Assembly (NCBI RefSeq): GCF_030272615.1
Contig: NC_081414.1
Span: 231,139,733 to 231,203,732, forward strand
Source: Cryptomeria japonica
Lineage: Eukaryota; Streptophyta; Pinopsida; Cupressales; Cupressaceae
DNA: 64,000 nucleotides
Reading direction: 5' to 3'
Position numbers and translations under genes: made by a program. Within the stretch, counting starts at the first letter, position 1, and the number at the start of each line of letters is the position of its first letter. The notes under the pieces were generated by a model, which searched no databases, was not told where the DNA came from, and worked only from the letters and a program-made list of their open reading frames with translations. Of the stretch, positions 1 to 10,140 are shown piece after piece.

Positions 1-985
1 CTTGGGACTAGGCACAAAAACTCGGCACAAACTCGACAAAGACTTGGCAAAGTGAAAAACCCAAGAAATTTAGAGATTTTAAGGATTTAAAACATGTTTC
101 ATGCACCCTTTATTAAACAAACCTTATAGACACAATAACATCATCAAATGGAAGCTAATTTGATCACATACACAAGTATACATCGATCACATAAGAATAA
201 ACACAAATTGTAGTTGAAGGAAATAGCACACTTAGATATATATAAATATTGTCAAATGTATATAAAACTGATGGAATATGAAATCCATGACATCAAATGT
301 TCCAAACAAATATCAAAAAAATAACTAGAAGTCTATGGCTTAGAGAAGCCTACATCCCTCCTACAAAGGCATCTAAGGTAGGTCTTGGATAATGTAGCAG
401 CCATAATATTTTTTTAACTATGAAAATGCAAAGATTTGCAACAAGGGATATGTATTATGTAGATTTTTATGATCATAATTCATCACTGGACTCTTGCTTA
501 GACTTATAGTTTGATGGCGGTTTGGGGGCAACACCAAAACGAGGTTGAGGATAGTGTCCCTCACGAGGGTCTAAGGGTGAGAGAGAGAGGGGTAGAAAGA
601 TAGACCTAAATTTTGGCGGAGAGAAGAGAGAATGAGATAGATAGAGTGAGAGAATGCTGATAGGAGCCTGCTAATTACTGAAATTTGACTGTCTAAAAAT
701 TTATAAGATCTTCTAAAACTTAGAATTTTCATTATAACTCCTAGAGACCTGAAACCACTTTCAAACATCTTGCCAATATATACATGAAATATAACTTATA
801 ATGACTTATACTTAAATGTTATATTTCATGTATATATTCTGATGAAGAGAATGAGTTTGCCTTGAAGAAAAAGATGGGTAGCTAAATCATGTTATATTTC
901 ATGTATATTCTAGGGGCATGTCGTAAACCAAGAAGGTATTTAAGTTTTGAGATTTAAAAAAAATAAAAATTGAGTTTGACCGAGT
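1..985. repeat. Old repeat with CCGAGT-type ends (cut by window edge)
   Basis: Short runs of CCGAGT/ACTCGG-like words occur at about 1-50 and 965-985, and the interior is AT-rich with no coding capacity I trust. The same words crowd both ends of the hAT-like element at 9250-10095 and a block at 45974-46085. A G-rich stretch near 515-560 resembles one inside that element. I infer a diverged relative. The left end is outside the window, so no target duplication can be checked. The short minus-strand ORF at 571-768 lies in a segment repeated at 31685-31780 and is not a gene. Confidence 0.35.
775..838. repeat. AT-rich foldback (stem-loop) repeat
   Basis: Two arms containing ATGAAATATAAC and its reverse complement GTTATATTTCAT face each other across a loop of about 20 bases. 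A second complete copy lies at 31623-31680, a half copy at 9390-9412 and another half at 893-916. The flank bearing GTGGTTTCAGG is shared between this copy and the one in element C. It looks like a very short foldback or MITE-like repeat, or a conserved hairpin within a longer repeat. Confidence 0.55.
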
Positions 986-1238
986 CCAAGGAATTGAGAT
1001 AAAGGGGACTGCTGCCCAGATAGATTCATTGATTCGGATCGACGAGACGACTTCCATTCCAAAGGAGAGTGTCTAAAGTCCAAAGACCTTTCTCAAATCT
1101 TTGGTTCTCATCATTGATTTGGATGTTTTGTCAATGGAGGGTCTCCCTTTCAAAGGGCGAGAAGAAGCAGGGGCACTAAGACATCTCCTTGTCTAACCAT
1201 TAGTTGGAGCTTTCTTCGCTTTAAGCGATGTAGGGGGG
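986..1238. other. Probable mitochondrial-DNA-derived stub (segment 1)
   Basis: This sequence is less AT-rich than its surroundings and has no nuclear repeat signature. It rejoins 19202-19838 when element A1 and its near-perfect target duplication (GGGGG/AGGGG) are removed. I assign it to the mitochondrial insert only through that continuity and its composition. No gene is recognisable. Confidence 0.3.
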
Positions 1239-2043
1239 TGTTGATGTGTGTTTTATGCACATAACATTTCAGAATAAAATAGCAAGGTAATTTACCCTCT
1301 TTTGAACTAAATCACCTCAAATGCTAAGAATGAGATCAACTAAATGATTCCAAGGTTTCTACATGTCAAGTCTTGACGAGTGGGTAACTCAATGGTCAAT
1401 GTGAATTGTTGTGTTCACTTGGGGACTTACGCAAATGTTAGGATTATCTTCTTCGGTCATGAAAATGCGGAATAGGTGTATTGACAATTTAAGATTTATC
1501 AATATGGCTCCGGATTTACTTCTTACTAAAAAAATGGGCAAAAGGAATAGAGTTCAGGAAATCTATTCTAAGCCTATGAATGTAGGAAATGGTGAACAAA
1601 TCCAGTGGAATCAAACTAGGCAAGGTCTCACAAACAAGTATTGACACAAGCTTAGTGCAATTGTCTAAGGTATAAGATTTTCAGACTATTACCATCACAC
1701 ATTGACACCATCCAAGTTGATGCTTGTCAAAGGTTGCATAATAATTGAAGTTAAGCTTACTCAAATCTCCAGTTGACCACACAAGGCGCATTTGCCAGTG
1801 GCAAGAGGCTAGTGGTATGGACTAAGGATTCCACACAAATATATTCAACAAATCTTTCACTCAATCTAACATACATGAAAATAAATTCTAATCTAACTTG
1901 GAGGAATTGAGAACCATGAATGCAAATACAACACTTGAAGAGCAAAATCACCAACAATTGAACAATGATTATGATTCAAATAGCTGCAGCATATACCAAC
2001 AATTCTACAAAAACTCTCTCTTACAAATGAGAGACAAGGAGGC

Positions 2044-2051
2044 ATATATAG
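2044..2051 (-). promoter_or_regulatory. Second TATA box of A1 (downstream of the ORF)
   Basis: A TATATATG-like box on the minus strand lies about 135 bases past the ORF end and about 810 bases before the element terminus at 1239. The distance matches the second TATA of A2 (877), B1 (816), B2 (about 800) and the single TATA of C (about 830). In LTR terms this would be the U3/R boundary. Position and conservation are the only evidence. Confidence 0.4.
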
Positions 2052-2182
2052 AGTCTCTTACAAAATGGATGGCCAAGATTGATACAAGATCAACAGCCAA
2101 GATCATGCCAACCAACATAAAAAATGGAGCCACCAACATATGGCCCAATAAAAAGATACCTAGTCATCAAATAGAGAATCTT

Positions 2183-5100
2183 CTAGAAGATTCCTCCCTG
2201 CATCTCTCTCTCTCTCCTAGCATACTCCAAGAATCTAGCCAATAGTGAATCTAATTCCTCCATGGAAATGCTAGGCAAGGTATCCTGCTGTAAATCAATC
2301 ACGTCTAGTGAATCCGAGCAAGCATCCAAAGTGTTCTCCCAATCTGGCATATGCTTCTACGAACTATGAACATGAATCAACAAAGAGACCAAGTCGTCTA
2401 TCTAACTCTTCTTCAAAGAGTCCAACTGGCAAAAATACATAAATTTCATCTTGTCTCTTAATTCGGCTAAGTGTAAACCACTTGCATCACTAACATCAAC
2501 ACTAAATAACTCCTCAATTGAGGCAAGGATCTTCATCTGAATGTCCTGAATCAATCCCTCCATCTCCATACAACTCGACTGGGCGTTCTCATAAGTTGAT
2601 CTCTTCGCGGCCAATGAGCTATACCAGCCATGGAAATCGTATATGTCTCCACTGTGCACAATGTTCTCATTGACCAAGGTGGAATTAGGAATCTTCTTCA
2701 AAGCCTGGAGGCGTGGAATAGTCTTCTCCTGAATAGGCCGAAATTCTTCCCAAACTCCCTCCAAATACCGGATTCTAAACACGAGCCCTGTTGTCCTATC
2801 ATATGCCTGGACAAACTGAGTGAGGAAATCATCTACCTGCTTTCTTGTACTCTAAATCCACTTTTCCACCTCCGAGAGTGTATCTGTCCTTGCCTCATAG
2901 TGTGAATGTATTCCATAGTCAACTGCAATAGGGGAAATAAGGGTGGGATTTTCACGCCTTATTCCTGCAATATACTCTCTAAGTCTGATATTCTCTTCTA
3001 TGTACCTTTCCTTCTCTGCAATTTCTCTGTCTAACCTCGCGTCGATCGCCTTGAGGTTATCACCAACCTCCTAAAATTCTTGCTCTCTTGATGTACGACC
3101 AAGGGCAACTGAAGTGATCTGGAAATCCATAGGAGTAGCAATGTCCGTTGTCATGCCTACAATAGGAACAACAACCTACGCAATCCGCATTCCTGTCTCA
3201 TCTCTAGCTATGTGCGACAAAATCTCAACTCTCTTGGGTTCCTTCTCCTTAGCACTCCTAGCTAGGTAGTCATCAATATTATCAATAGGTTGTACCTCTA
3301 TCATTTTATTACTTTTCTCCATACTTCTCATCGGCCAATCAGGAATAGCGGCCATCTCCATACCATCATCGAGACACATCTCTCGATCAAGCCCTCTCAA
3401 TGCCGAGATAACATCATCATCATCATCAGGATTATTCCTGGTCAAATCGTATATCTCATTTCCCAAACTAACTTCCAAAAGGACAGTAGGGGATCCCGAC
3501 TGATCATCATTCTCATTTGGAGGTGCAGATGTTGCTATGGCATGTAACTCCTGAATATTCTTTGGTAGTATCACTGAGTTGGAACACTATTGGGTTTCCT
3601 TGTTCTACGTTGTTATTTCAATCACGTTAATTGATGAGACACTGAGAGGTGGTGAAGGAGTGATAGGTGGATGGATGATAGTCTTTTGTTTTTTCTTCTT
3701 CACCTCCTCAATCTTCTTCCCTTTGGCCCTGACTTCTCTTGGCGTGTTCTTCCTTCTCTTGGGAGCTTGACTCTCTTCGTCTGCATGAATCCTGACAGCA
3801 CTGCTAGTTCTCTGATCATCTTCGGAAGTAGACTCTTTCGGCTTCACCTTTTCATAAGTGAAGGGAACACCCATATCAACTAACCTATTCATTTGAACAT
3901 CTACCCATGCATGGGAGAAACTCAAGACCTCTCTCATCAATACATTCAGGTCAATCTCTTCTGACTCTAACCAATTAGGCAATAGGATTGCCTTCTTCAT
4001 TTCATTCTCATACTATGGATGCGTATGATCCCTGTCATTTAACACTTGATTAGGAATGAGGAAAAGTCCACAGTTCCTGATGAAATCCACTGACATTCTA
4101 GACCACATTCTTCTCTTCACTGCTTGCTCATCCATCAAGTCGGCCCAATAATCTTCTATGTCTACTTTGTGGGTGAACTTTTCTCCCTTGATCTTTCCAA
4201 CTTTCTTATCTAGATCAAATCTCTCTTTTCTTGAAGGTTGCAAATCAATAGAATGCAAGCTCCTCACTCGCAGTGCTGACAAACCTCTGATGTCTTCCCA
4301 ACTGAAATAGGGAATGTCATGCATGTCCTATGCTTCTCTCTTTGAATGGCATCAAACTCTAGAAGTTGTCTCACCACTTCCAACAAGATCATTTTGTCGG
4401 ACGGATACCTAGGAAGCATGTAGGGTTCGGATTGAAACCCATGAATCCTAAGGTACGTGAAAGTGGAAAACTGAATATACCACGATCCATATTTCTCTAT
4501 TAGCTCTATTGCCTCCTTGGACAATCTTCTGTGGATTCCCCCTTGCAACATCCGTGTGATGTACATAGTGAATACATCATTCACTCTCTTATAGTCTTCA
4601 ATTTTATACATGCTTAGCTGGGGGTAGAACTCATGACTCCTGAATTGTCCTTGCCCATTCCCGACTTCACCCTTGCATATCAATCCTCTGTATGAAACAA
4701 ACCATGCAAGCAGGTATACCAGGTAGGAAGTCATGGCGAATGACTTGGACCACTCTACATTCCTTAGCTGAAAATCTAGGTTGTCACTTATAATCTTAGA
4801 CCAATTTACCAATGTCCCTCTAAGACAATCCTGGATGAAATAGAACATCCATCCATCGAATATTGCACCCTACGGCATCCCCATCACTCTGTTGAGTAGG
4901 AATATTAAGTCACTATACTCCTCTTTGAAGTTTGTGCACATGAGTGTCTTGGGAGCCTTGGAATGATGAAGCCTAGGCTCAATCATCCACTCTTTGTTTA
5001 TCATATTCTTGCAAGCACCCATCTTCTTCATGTACTGCTCTTTATATTCATCCTTTGTCGCATCCTTCATATTTGTTCCACGTGGAATTCCGAACACCTC

Positions 5101-5451
5101 AACAATAGCATCCTCAACAAGGTAGGCAATAACAACGGCCTTAGGAGTCTTGATCATTCGCGTGAGAGGATCATAACATCGTGCACACTCCAGGATAAGC
5201 TCACTACACTGTATGGACTGTGGAAATCCAGCGGCATGAAAAATACCACTCTTCATAATGTTCACATATGTCAGGGAAGGAATCTGATTTCCAACTTCGA
5301 ACATTCGTTGTCGCATCTGGTTCATGTCTAGGAAATGCATGTTTGTATCTGTGATCTCCCTCCATTTGGATGAAATCTTGAGCTCTAGATAAAATCCAGT
5401 CTCCAACATCTTCTGTAGTTCTTTCCTTTCCTTAAATCCGGACTTCGACAT
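2183..5451 (-). pseudogene. Type-A element protein, A1 copy (nine TAG stops, one frameshift)
   Basis: Translation starts at the ATG at 5451, seven bases after a good splice acceptor (GTACAG). The reading runs 3.27 kb to TAG at 2183, about the length of the A2 copy. The N-terminal region has the family core (SKWREITDTN, then AGFPQSIQCSELILECAR, then AYLVEDAIVEVFGIPRG). The middle has PYMLPRYPSDKMILLEV. A lysine-rich KKKKQK patch lies near 3690-3720 and a helical tail near 2190-2800 (FLEYARRERE matches FIEYARKEHK of A2). There is one frameshift near 4270-4320. The internal stops, with lowest coordinates 4870, 4013, 3605, 3587, 3176, 3071, 2852, 2402 and 2357, are all TAG. Function unknown; the core vaguely resembles plant transposon or mobile-domain proteins, which is a guess. 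Confidence 0.8.
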
Positions 5452-5878
5452 CGCACCTGTACGAAGCTTGAAGTTAGAACTTAGGAAAATAAATAATGTT
5501 CTTGATAGAATTCCTGACTTTCTAAAGATTTTAGCTAATTAGAGCATGAAGTCAGGAAAATAGTCCACACTCTAGGTAGATCTTAACAATTAGATTCAAA
5601 ATGTGACAACGTTAGGGCATGGAAACCCTCTACGAAATTCATTAATACCTCCTTACTTAGAAATTGTGCAAACTAAAGTGCAAAGGAGTATACCGGATCA
5701 ATGATGACTAAGGAAAGGTGTGAAAGGTTATGTTTTCACACAAAGTATGTCTTAGGACACCTTCCGCAATCAACAATGGAGGTCAACAAAATCTGAAGAC
5801 AACCTGAAAATTAAACCTTTTGAAACATGTTGTAATCATCTAGATATGCATAAATTGATGAGAATCATCCTTCCAAGG

Positions 5879-5930
5879 TGTTGTGACCATTTCACACATC
5901 GCCCCATCAGGATGGGGACTCCCTCTTTTT
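5879..5930 (+). repeat. Conserved 5' terminus of type-A/C units with GC-rich hairpin
   Basis: After TGTTGTGACC comes CACACATCGCCCCAT and then ATGGGGAC, which can pair as a GCCCCAT/ATGGGG stem. The same block marks the starts of A1 (19150-19201, minus), C (32410-32460, minus), A3 (55000-55050) and A4 (57797-57850). Because it is the same in copies whose downstream sequence differs completely, I take it as the defining end of the family. Confidence 0.75.
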
Positions 5931-6338
5931 CTTTGGTTTTGCTTTCTCTTGGCTAGGTTTTTTCTCTGCTTGCCAGGTGTTTTGAGTGAGTTAGTGGTCG
6001 CCTGGGCTGGGTAGGTTAGGGTTTCCTTCAGAGAGCTCACCTAGGGTTTCTTTCAGAGCCAAATTTGACCTAGGCTTGGGGAAGTCATATGTCGTCTGCC
6101 TTGAACCCTAATGTTATCTTAGAAGGATCTTGCCTCTCAGGGGATGGAAAATGGATAAATTGTGCAAAAAGGGTTGAAGGTTGTAAGTCAGGATAGGTCA
6201 GGGTTGTTGGTTTTTGAGTCAAAGTCTTGTCTTCTGTTGAGTCGGAGTTGATTGAATAGAGCTAGTGACAAACAGAAGATTCAAGAGGCGATTTAAGACA
6301 TGATGGATGGAAAAGGTAAAGAATTTGAACCAAGGAAT

Positions 6339-8846
6339 GAATTTCGCTCCCAACCCTTCCAAAGGGTCCAGAGCGAAATTTCATCAAGGACCCAGGATTT
6401 CACCTGAGTCAAAGAATTGTTGAGCGAATTAGCAAGGATATGGAAGGATATGCATCAAGGGATGAGTCTGGAGTAAAGTCAAGTCGATTTTAGGGGAAAT
6501 TATGCCAAGAATAGGAATTTCGCTCCTGACCCTTCCAAAGGGTCCAGAGTGAATTCCTCTACAAGAAACTCCACCTTGACCCGATGTATGAGCTAACCCA
6601 TTCCTAGGCTTGAATGGAGGAAAAACACTTGTTTGAATGAAGAAATGTGAAAAAATGAAGTCAGGATTATAGCCTAAGGTGAATTTTGCTCCTGACCCTT
6701 CCAAAGGGTCCAAAGCAAAATTCATAGAAAATCCTATTTTTCTTCACAAAGTCTCCAAATGGATGCCAAGTTTATCTTGATAGAGATCAAAGGAGGCCTA
6801 ACAAGTTATGTCCAAGCCAAGGAGAGGAGAAGCGAAATGAGAAATGAGCCTAAAATGAGAATTTCGCTCCTGACCCTTCCAAAGGGTCCAGAGCGAAATT
6901 CATATTTCCTCTATTTTGCTCTTTAGAATGACCAAATTTATAACTTCTAAGGCATGGTTTGGAGGACTTGGATGCATATTTGCCTTGGAGAGGACGTTGA
7001 GGCGATGAAATGATGGAAATCAACCTAGAAGATGGATTTCGCTCTTGACCTTTCCAAAGGGTCCAGAGCGAAATCCTCAATTTGACCTTCTTTTTTGCCT
7101 TAAGCCCTAAGTTGACCTTCTCTTGAGCTAGTTTGATGGTGGATTCACTTAAATGTGGAGAAAGGAGCTTGAATTTGATCAAGTTTGAAGGAGAATTGGA
7201 TGAATGAAGTGGAAAACCAACCAAGAATGTGGATTTTGCTCTTGACCCTTCCAAAGGGTCTAGAGCGAAAATCCCCATAGATCTCATTTTCTTCCTTGTT
7301 TTGGCCAAATTCTTAGTTTCTAAGGCATGTTGGAAGGTGGATTGACATGTTCTTGCCTTGGGAAGTGATTGAAAGCATTAAAAAGTGAGGATTTTGTCCT
7401 AGATTGTGAATTTCGCTCCTAAGCCTCATTTGCTTCCTTCCTTAGACTACCAACCTTGTTCCTTGGGCGTATTTGGAAGTAGATTGAAGTGTCTTGCCTT
7501 TTAAGGAAGATTGGAGTTGAAAAGGTGAAGAGTCAAGCCTAAAACTTGAATTTTGCTCCTGACCCTTCCAAAGGGTCCAGAGCGAAATTCCCCAAAACTT
7601 CCCTTTTCTCTCAATTTTGTGCCAAGCCAAGTGTGGGTTGGGGTGAATTAGGATTGGAGATATCCTTAGGCATGACTTTGAGTTGCTAGTAATCAACAAA
7701 TGTGAAGGATTTTGGTCTAGAAGGAGAATTTCGCTCTTGACCCTTCCAAAGGATCCAGAGCGAAATTCTTAAGAACACCTATTTCCCCTTCAAAACAAGT
7801 CAAATTCTTGTTTTTTATGGCCTAGATAGGAATGGAGCGATGTGTCCTTGACCTTTGAGGTGAATTGAAGTGGAAGAATGAAGAAATAAGCTCAAGAACT
7901 CCTGACCCTTCCAAAGGGTCCAACGCGAAAATCCTAAAACCTATTCTTTCTTCCAACTTTTGTGTCAAGACAAATCTTGATCAAGGTGAAATAAGTTTGG
8001 AGACGCCCCTAGGATTGCCCTTGAATGGATTATGGCCACCAAAAATGAAGATTTTGAGCTAGGACAAGGATTTCGCTCCTGACCTTTCCAAAGGGTCCAA
8101 GGCGAAATCCTAAATAGGTCTTGTCCTTGGCCATGATTTTTAGCGAATTTCTCCTAGCAAACCATTTCGAGGTCAAGCAAGTGTTGTCATGTTGAGAGAT
8201 GGATCCAAAGGTGAGAATCAAGGAAGAACAAAGTGAGAAGAATGGAGCTAAGTAAGAGAAAACAAGCAAAAGAAGAATTTCGCTCCTGACCCTTCAAAAA
8301 GGTCCAGAGTGAAATTCCTCAAACCACCTATTTTCTCCTTGTGTGAAGCCAAAACATTGATCCGTATGGAATGATTGGAGGAGGAGTGATGTATTTTGGC
8401 CTTGCAAGATGAATTGAAGTGAAGGAAATGAAAGATCAAGTCTAAAACTTGAATTTCGCCCTTGACCCTTCCAAAGGGTCCAGAGACGAAATTCACAAAA
8501 TATCATTTTTCTTCAAATTTGTGTTAAGCCAAAACGTTGATCAAGGTGAATTGGACTTAAAGATTGCTATATGCATGCATTTGAATAGGTTATGAGTTCA
8601 AGAAGTAAGGATTTTGAGCTAAGGAATGAATTTCGCTCCTGACCCTTCCAAAGGGTCCAGAGCGAAATTCTCAAGATCACGTACTTCACTCATGATGGAT
8701 GCTAAAGAATAAATCCCTAGGCTTTGGAAGAGCTAAGACTAGCAAATACTTACCTTGAAGAGCAACTCGGAGTGAAGAAGTGATACATTTTGGGCCTAAT
8801 CATAGAAATCGCTCCTGACCCTTCCAAAGGGTCCAGAGCGAAGTCC
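6339..8846 (+). repeat. Array of 15 long palindromes, period about 177 bp
   Basis: Each unit holds a palindrome of about 43 bases: outer arms GAATTTCGCTC and GAGCGAAATTC, inner arms GACCCTT and AAGGGTC around CCA. Copies start near 6339, 6515, 6681, 6859, 7034, 7231, 7408 (left half only), 7548, 7726, 7895, 8069, 8275, 8451, 8628 and 8805. The sequence between palindromes is only loosely similar. The array lies between the element terminus and its first TATA box. Minus-strand ORFs in it encode repeats of this DNA and are not genes. Confidence 0.85.
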
Positions 8847-9249
8847 TTAGAAATCCTCATTTTTCACCTTGGTTGAAGGTAAAGCTCATAATGGCAAGAA
8901 CATTAGAGGTTAAAGATCAAGATGGTGGAATAATAATAAAAAATGGAGAAAAGTGGAAAACATTAAAGAAACATCAATATCTCCTAGAATTGTCTATGCC
9001 TCTTCAAGAGATTCACAAATTAAGACACATTCAAGACACTTTTTCCCTCTCATACTTTGCTAATCAAACCTCATTTGGATAAATAATGCAAATCCGCCTT
9101 GAATAAACACTTGTCAAATGTGTTAAATTGATTTTTAAGCCTTAAAATTCAAAAATTCACCCTTTGCCGCCCAATTATATGTTTTTAAAAAGCCTTATGG
9201 CTAGGTCGGCCACCTTAAGAATGAATTTTTAAATATTATTTGTTTGTCT

Positions 9250-10095
9250 CATAGATGGCACACTCGCCGAGTTTCAAAAACTCACCGAGTAATCGCCGAG
9301 TTCTTTGCAAAAACTCGGCTAGACTAAAAAAAGAGGACCAAACATGTCAAAAAATTATCAATTTTTGTTTTTTCAGGTCATTTCTTCATCAGAATATACA
9401 CATGAAATATAACATTTAAGTATAAGTGACATTTCAATATGTCTTTTTCCTTTCTTATACTTTATAACACCCGGCTGCCCCTTGACCCCAACTTGGGGGC
9501 GTTGCCCCTAAACCCTCATCAAAAAATATAGGGGGAAACTGCGCTGATGGAAGTAGAGAAAATTTAATCTCCGAGTCTGATTAGGCTCCATATAACAACA
9601 TAATTAGCATTGAAGAAATCTTGGTATTATACATTTTAGAGTTGAAAGTTTGAAACTGTCGGTATGAATGATGAAATTTCAAATATTGCACGTTTGTAGA
9701 TCTCCACTAGGAAGAGGAAGAGGAATAGTAAATAGTTTTAGCTAGAGCTAGGAAGAGGAAGTTGTAATTGTAATTTGTAATGATGTATTTACTTTTGGTT
9801 TTACAAAAACTATTTAATATTTTGCTTCCAGCCATCAACATTCCTCACAAGGATGCGATTTTGTAGACACTTTGCATTTAAATATATCTAGAATCAGCTT
9901 GTTTCTTTTGTGTTATCATTTATTGACTCATTGGATGCATCTTCTCATTAAATTTTGCAAAAAAAATGCATTTTTTATTAAAATTAAGCATGTTTTAACG
10001 TTGCCGAGTTTTTCACCAAGTTTTTCCAAGTTTTTGCCGAGTTTTTTTCTCAGGGGCTTGGCGAGTCGAGCCGAGTCGTGAGTAGTTCAACTATG
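9250..10095. mobile_element. hAT-like non-autonomous DNA transposon
   Basis: The 846-bp insert begins CATAG and ends CTATG (inverted terminal pair) and is flanked by a perfect 8-bp duplication GTTTGTCT at 9242-9249 and 10096-10103. An 8-bp duplication with CAnnG-type ends is characteristic of the hAT superfamily. Clusters of CCGAGTTTTT-like words sit just inside both ends (9258-9325 and 10000-10080), as hAT transposase-binding subterminal repeats often do. There is no transposase ORF. It lies inside A2, between the palindrome array and the promoter. Confidence 0.75.
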
Positions 10096-10140
10096 GTTTG
10101 TCTAAGAGGTCGGCCTCCTGAGAAAATGAGGAAATCGCCA

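Noticed and set aside
1411-2245. Plus-strand ORFs at 1411-1644 and 1898-2245
   Set aside because: They lie in the 3' domain of A1, antisense to it, and match no family.
6429-8506. Several minus-strand ORFs of 70-150 codons across the palindrome array
   Set aside because: They translate the same repeated palindrome (LDPLEGSGAKF-type words) and have no start context or independent conservation.
6339-8846. Regular repeats resembling a CRISPR array
   Set aside because: Palindrome units are spaced about 177 bases with non-unique, similar spacers, in plant DNA and without cas genes.
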